Origin: Zygnema cylindricum
Lineage: Eukaryota; Streptophyta; Zygnematophyceae; Zygnematales; Zygnemataceae
Assembly (NCBI GenBank): GCA_037447655.1
Contig: JBBHKE010001954.1
Coordinates: 269,941-329,940 of the forward strand
Reading direction: 5' to 3'
DNA: 60,000 nucleotides
Below are positions 55,580-60,000 of this stretch, piece by piece (position 1 is the first letter of the stretch; the number at the start of each line of letters is the position of its first letter). Made by a program: the position numbers and the translations under genes. Under the pieces are notes generated by a model that searched no databases, was not told the origin of the DNA, and worked only from the letters and a program-made list of their open reading frames with translations.

Positions 55580-56990
55580 TTTTACGGGCATGTACCATGT
55601 CCAGTTTATCATGCCCGTACTGCGGACGCACGGCAACTTCACGTTGTGCTAGTGGTACGGCGGTCTGTACCCTTGATGCACGGCAACGTCACGTTGTGCT
55701 AGCGGTACGGCGGTCTGTACCGTTGACGCACGGCAACGTCACGTTGTGCTAGCAGTATGGTGGTGTGTACCGCTGACGCACGGCAGCGTCACGTTGTGCT
55801 ATCGGTACGGCGGTCTGTACCACTGACGTAGGGTAACGTCACGTTGTGTTAGCGGTACGACGGTTTGTACCGCTGACACACGACAACGTCACGTTGTGCC
55901 AGCGGTACGGCAGTCTGTACCTCTGACGCACGGCAACGTCACGTTGTGCCAGCGGTACGACGGTCTGTACCGCTGACGCACGATAACGTTACATCGCGAA
56001 TTATTAGTGTCAAAGTTTAAATAGTGTTGAAAGTAATTTATTGTAATTGATGTTAATTAAGATTTTTTTTTTTTTTTAAATGTGTGTTGCAATTTCGGCT
56101 TTATGCTAATTTGGAAACAGTAAAAATGAAATATTTTCCGTACAATTGTATACATTAACATATGTATTCGTACAAAATATTAAAAATTGTACGGTGTCGT
56201 GAAATTTGAATATCCGTACATGTCAGACTAATTTACGTGTCAGAATAATCTCGTTTTTTTAGCACAAGTTCCTATGCGTGCCCGTCTGATTTAATTCATT
56301 TTTAGTAAAATGTTCACTTGAAAAGGTACATTTATGTATGGTCTGACATCGACCGTACACCACACTATTTAGATCTTATTGTACTTTCGTTCTTTACGCT
56401 ATTCTGTACGGTGCCTTAATTAAAGTAAAGGAAAAATTAAAATCATGTATCCTATTTAAGAAACAAAATCAAAACTTCAAGAACCCAAATTAGAGTTATA
56501 AACTCTAATAACGATTCTCGGTGTACATTGTGCCAGCGGTACGGCGGTTTGCGACGGTTGGCAACGTTGCATTGTACCAACCATACGCGGTCTAGACATC
56601 GACAGTTGGCAATGATACATTACGCCATCCGTACGACGGTCTGCACACCGACGGTTGGCAATGATACATTACGCTATCCTTACGCAAGGCAATGTTACAT
56701 TACGCCATCTGTACGGCAGTCTGCACAGCGACGCATTGCAACGTTAAATTACGCCATCCGTATGGCGGTCTACACAACGACGTATGACAATGTTACATTA
56801 CGCCATCCGTACGGCAGGCTGCACAACGACGCACGACAACGTCAAATTACCCCATCCGTACGGCCGTTTACACAACAATGTTAAATTACGCCAGCAGTAC
56901 AACGGTCTGTACTGCGGGCGGTCGCACGACAACACTACATCGTGCCAGCGGTACGGCCGTCCGTACTGCGGACGGAGAGAAAAAAATCCT
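55580..56990. repeat. 50-bp minisatellite array, split by a MITE
   Basis: Period exactly 50 bp in the left block (CGGCAACGTC at 55681, 55731 and 55931, with variants between), about 8 units to 55,990, and about 9 more diverged units in 56,526-56,990. Consensus words: GCACGGCAACGTCACGTTGT, GCCAGCGGTACGGCGGTCTG. It is the GC-richest repeat of the region. The bases TTATTTATA occur on both sides of the whole block (55,550 and 57,042). Confidence 0.92.
55992..56523. mobile_element. Mariner-type MITE, family M3, copy 1 (532 bp), inserted in the minisatellite
   Basis: TA on both sides (55990-55991, 56524-56525). Ends CATCGCGAATTATTAGTGTC and ACTCTAATAACGATTCTCGGTG. Removing it plus one TA restores an uninterrupted minisatellite unit (ATAACGTTA joined to CATTGTGCCAGCGG), which proves the insertion. 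Confidence 0.92.
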
Positions 56991-57162
56991 TGACTGACAC
57001 ACCACCTATATAAGGGTTTCCTCGAAGGCGAACAACGTTCTCTTATTTATATACGGATATGTACTTCAAACGTACAATTTTTGACAAAATGACGTAAGTG
57101 ACTGTCCGCAACCAAAACAATCACTGTCCTAATCAATTCTCTAAATTTAAAACAATATTTAT

Positions 57163-58068
57163 GGGAATTGCTAATCGCAAAGACGATTTTTGCTGCGCGC
57201 ATGTAGTTGTCATAAATTGTACATTTGAAGTACAGTTTCGTACAAGCTACGTACCTTTAAGTTCATATTTGATGGTCAATCCGTCGAACAACTTTGACTA
57301 GCGAAATATTGTAACGGCGGCTAAAACACTGTCGCGCTTGCAAACGTCGACCGTCATGAAAAAAAAAACAATTCACACGGCCGGCGCAGGTTTACTGTCA
57401 CAAAACTGAGGCGGCCACATATAAATAAAATGGCTGCGCGCAGGTAGTAACTCACTTCACGTGAGCTCCGCTGTGAAAGTACACACCGACAATGTGAATC
57501 AATGCGAAGTACTTATTCAATGTAAGAATGTTGATTCGTAAATAGTGTAGCTTCATTTGGTCGTGCGTGGGGACGCGTCATTTTAGTTTCATTGATATTT
57601 ATACGCGGGTACGCTTTTATATTTTGTAGGAACTTTATTTCGTTTCGTGCAAGTTTATACGTATCGTACGTCGTCCTTTAATTTATGTCAAGTTCAACGT
57701 AACGGTTCGCGATTAGATTCCATTTTCGCGGCTAAATTAAATGTTGGTGTGTGCTTTCACAATGGAGCTCACGTGAAGTGAGTTACTACCTGCGCGCAAC
57801 CATTTTATTTATATGTGGCTGCCTCAGTTTTGTTACAGTAAACCTGTGCCGACCGTGTGAATTTTTTTTTTTTTCATGACGGTCGACGCTCACAAGCGCG
57901 ACAGTTTTTAACCGCCGTTACAATATTTCGCCAGTCAAAGTTGTTCGACGGATTGACTGTCAAATCTGAACTTAATGGTACGTAGCTAATATGAAACTGT
58001 ACTTCAAATGTACATTTTTGACAACTACCTGCGCGCAGTAAAAATCGTCTCTGCGATTAATAATTCCC
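57163..58068. mobile_element. Foldback element FB2 (906 bp)
   Basis: Ends GGGAATTGCTAATCGCAAAG and its inverse CTGCGATTAATAATTCCC. The arms ~57,163-57,500 and ~57,735-58,068 are closely complementary, loop ~230 bases. Flanking triplets TAT and TAC are near but not exact. Its arms share GACAACTTTGACT and CGTCGACCGTCAT with FB1, so the two are one family lying side by side. Confidence 0.82.
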
Positions 58069-58847
58069 TACTTTATAGTTCTAAAACTATAGTATTGAAA
58101 CGAACAAATTAAATTACATTGTAAAATTTTAAATCAAACATTTTCGAAAAAACATACTTACAAACGAACAGATTAAACAAGCACATTTGTGAGACTACCG
58201 CCATTTACTGCAGCCTATTGCCACCATCTTTTGACGATCCAGGTGTGCTTATAAAATTTTAGTTTTGTTATAAAATAGTAAAAATATATATTTATTCATT
58301 GCGATTTGTTACCGAAATCGGGGGGAAGGGGGTCCGCGGGGCGTTTGGGGAATAACAACTACAGTTGAGTGTACTGGTCGTACATTTATTTGTATGGTCC
58401 GTACTGATATCGACGATAGTTATCGATATCGGCGTTATCGCCGATAATAACCGATAAACATGATGATGACTAAGGGTAACCTTCCATCTGGCGAAAAGTG
58501 GGATTGTTTACTGGAGAAAGTACCATTCCGTACTGTTTTTGTTTTTTTAACAAAAGATGTTTACTTAAAATTCGTTGAGATTCTCCAAACTTCTTGGCGA
58601 AAAAAACCACCGTCCGATTTTCAATTTTCGACGCAAACGCCCCTTGTTTCCAGTACCTAGCTAGTCTCCTCTGACTGTCCTTAAGAGGACATTTTGTGCT
58701 TACTGGACGCGTATTTTGGTCCACTTGTAAAGCCAGAGTCGATCCACGACGGACGTGAATTTATATAGTTAGATGTGGCAAATGGCGTGTACCTTCGGAC
58801 GTCGAAGCCACCCTGTTCGACGATAAAATCTCGTAGGACATCCTGGC

Positions 58848-58936
58848 AATAGTTCAAAAGTAGGTGACCGTACGCCCATACAATATGCCTATTGTATGCA
58901 AAACATACAATATGGCCTTAAGACCCATATTGTATT
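58848..58936 (+). mobile_element. hAT-like family 3 fragment (empty site for family 4)
   Basis: Matches the left part of the element at 29,137 (ATAGTTCAAAAGTAGGTGA, CCATACAATATGCCTATTG) and continues straight into GTATGCAAAACATACAATATG, whereas the 29-kb copy is interrupted at this place. The right end is missing. Confidence 0.8.
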
Positions 58937-59509
58937 GGCCGCAAAATGAAATAAAATAGTAACAGGGTTGAGTTGCACATGGATCGATAGAGAATTAAAC
59001 GTCATGTCTAAATTTGAAAAAAAAATAGGAGGGGAAGGGAATCTCTTGTGAAAAAAAGGAGGGAAAAGCTTAGTCAAAATTTGAACATTCAAAATTTCAA
59101 ATGAAATATTTTGTTTGAAAGTCAAATATTTCGAATTTAAAAACGACACAGTGATATCGAGAAGGTTTTAAAATTTGCGTCAGTTTTCAACGTGAGAGTA
59201 TGCACGTGGTTGACAATGGACGTTTTTCATGAAAAAGGCGTGAGAAAATATGGCAGCTCATTGGGGTATGGATCTTTCTTAGAAAGGCAATGGGTAAGAC
59301 AGGCGTGTTTTGATGCATCGTAAAAAAAGCCATAATGTTTGCGTGGATAAAAAATAGGAGACGTGTAATCTTTGGCGACCAATCACGTGACATGAATTAT
59401 TATTTAGTTGGTCAGTATGTACTCTTTGGTTCATTTTAGTGTCATCATTTACTCTAATACGGAACAACGTTGACGTTAATACAGGTGAGATGTTTGAACG
59501 ACAGACGAG
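58937..59509. other. AT-rich intergenic sequence, nothing recognised
   Basis: A-rich with GGAGGGGAA words near 59,030-59,060. No open frame with a motif. Confidence 0.4.
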
Positions 59510-59988
59510 GTAACACCCTTATTACAATTAAAACACATATTAACATACTTAACTCTAATAAAACCACCCAAAAGGGACATTATTAGAATACATGAGATAC
59601 GGACGAACGGAACTACGGCCATACGTCCAAGTTACATGTAGAAACGGCGTGGCGTGTTAACCCTTCCGTAAACGTCAAACAAAAAAACTGAAATTAAACT
59701 TTACGTTACGCGGTATAGCGTTGACACATAACCGCCGTAAAATTGTCTGATCGGTACGGATACTCTATTTGGCGCCGTCGTACAATTTTTAAGATTGTGT
59801 ACGGTTACATATATTAATGTGTACAATCGTACGGAGAATATTCCATTTTTGCTGTCCCCAAATTAGCATTAACGCCGAAATTAGAATAAACATTTTTTTT
59901 TCTAATTTTCAAATTCTTAATTAGCGTCAATGACGGTATATTTACTTCCACACTATTTAAATTTTGACACTAATAACGATGCGCGGTG
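59510..59988. mobile_element. Mariner-type MITE, family M3, copy 2 (inverted)
   Basis: The right end ACTAATAACGATGCGCGGTG is followed by TA (59989-59990). The last ~330 bases are the reverse complement, with substitutions, of the first ~300 bases of the copy at 55,992 (AGTGTCAAA...TTTAAATAGTG, GCTAATTTGG, TTGTACG words). The left end is degenerate and only approximately placed. Confidence 0.7.
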
Positions 59989-60000
59989 TACTGTACTGTA

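Larger units (their letters stand above)
54626..57148. mobile_element. Foldback element FB1, its right arm split by a minisatellite block
   Basis: Ends AAATTTAGGGAATTGATCA...AATCAATTCTCTAAATTT are inverted repeats. The left arm (54,626-~55,020) is matched in inverse by 55,210-55,557 and, for its outermost ~90 bases, by 57,062-57,148. The right arm is therefore interrupted between TTTATTTATA at ~55,550 and TTATTTATA at ~57,042 by the 50-bp repeat block. FB1 termini and arms resemble FB2. Confidence 0.8.
54355..58459. mobile_element. hAT-like family 2, second copy, split by a 3.7-kb nest of insertions
   Basis: The left part (54355-54625) matches the start of the element at 44,927 up to TTACGGACAACGCA. 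The matching right part (about 58,325-58,459; GTCCGTAC, then CGATAGTTATCGATATCGG) resumes only 3.7 kb later. Everything between belongs to later insertions. The right terminus itself is degraded. Confidence 0.8.

Noticed and set aside
54626-58068. CRISPR-like array reading of the 50-bp repeats
   Set aside because: Units abut without spacers, diverge along their whole length and lie in plant transposon DNA; a minisatellite.
1-60000. tRNA or rRNA genes
   Set aside because: No conserved tRNA box A/B pair or rRNA core sequence was seen by eye on either strand; a covariance-model scan would be decisive.

Overview
This is nuclear DNA of a green plant (streptophyte). The evidence is intron-bearing genes for two plastid enzymes (the alpha-carboxyltransferase subunit of acetyl-CoA carboxylase and zeaxanthin epoxidase), a plant-type TCTP gene, GT-AG introns with AT-rich interiors, degenerate AAACCCTA/TTTAGGG telomere-like words and a Ty1/copia retrotransposon. 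The short alpha-CT without the long C-terminal extension of flowering plants, and the RT plus PD-(D/E)XK-like non-LTR relics, hint at a non-seed plant or charophyte. That is inference; I cannot name the species.

Layout. 0.4-5.8 kb: alpha-CT gene, minus strand, 9 exons, 510 aa, complete. 6.9-12.3 kb: repeats (an 835-bp near-perfect foldback element with TTA target duplications, a half-related copy, the 5' end of an LTR retrotransposon, a mariner-type MITE). 13.3-21.9 kb: zeaxanthin epoxidase gene, minus strand, 17 exons, 682 aa, complete, with purine/pyrimidine microsatellites in its introns and four ACGTGGC boxes upstream. 22-30 kb: non-coding DNA with MITEs, simple repeats, a G-run and two nested hAT-like elements, each with an exact 8-bp target duplication. 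30.4-33.6 kb: TCTP gene, plus strand, whose second exon is interrupted by an in-frame stop. 35-39.2 kb: three decayed copies of one non-LTR retrotransposon. 40.2-41.0 kb: three orphan exons of an unidentified gene. 42.1-44.0 kb: small LMW-phosphatase/ArsC-like gene, minus strand, 4 exons, 133 aa. 44.9-60 kb: a transposon graveyard with two hAT-like families, a 5'-truncated copia element, foldback elements, a 50-bp minisatellite and mariner MITEs, nested up to four deep. An assembly gap of ten N lies at 53,699-53,708.

How the genes relate. Alpha-CT (malonyl-CoA for plastid fatty-acid synthesis) and zeaxanthin epoxidase (xanthophyll cycle and abscisic acid precursor) are both plastid-targeted, but nothing suggests they are functionally linked; this looks like an ordinary gene-poor plant interval. 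The most informative part is the repeat stratigraphy: target-site duplications and empty sites readable from the window fix the order of several insertions, and two hAT copies carry swapped 8-bp duplications, which implies recombination between them.

Exon coordinates come from reading splice sites and checking that every exon join keeps phase; no transcript data were available.
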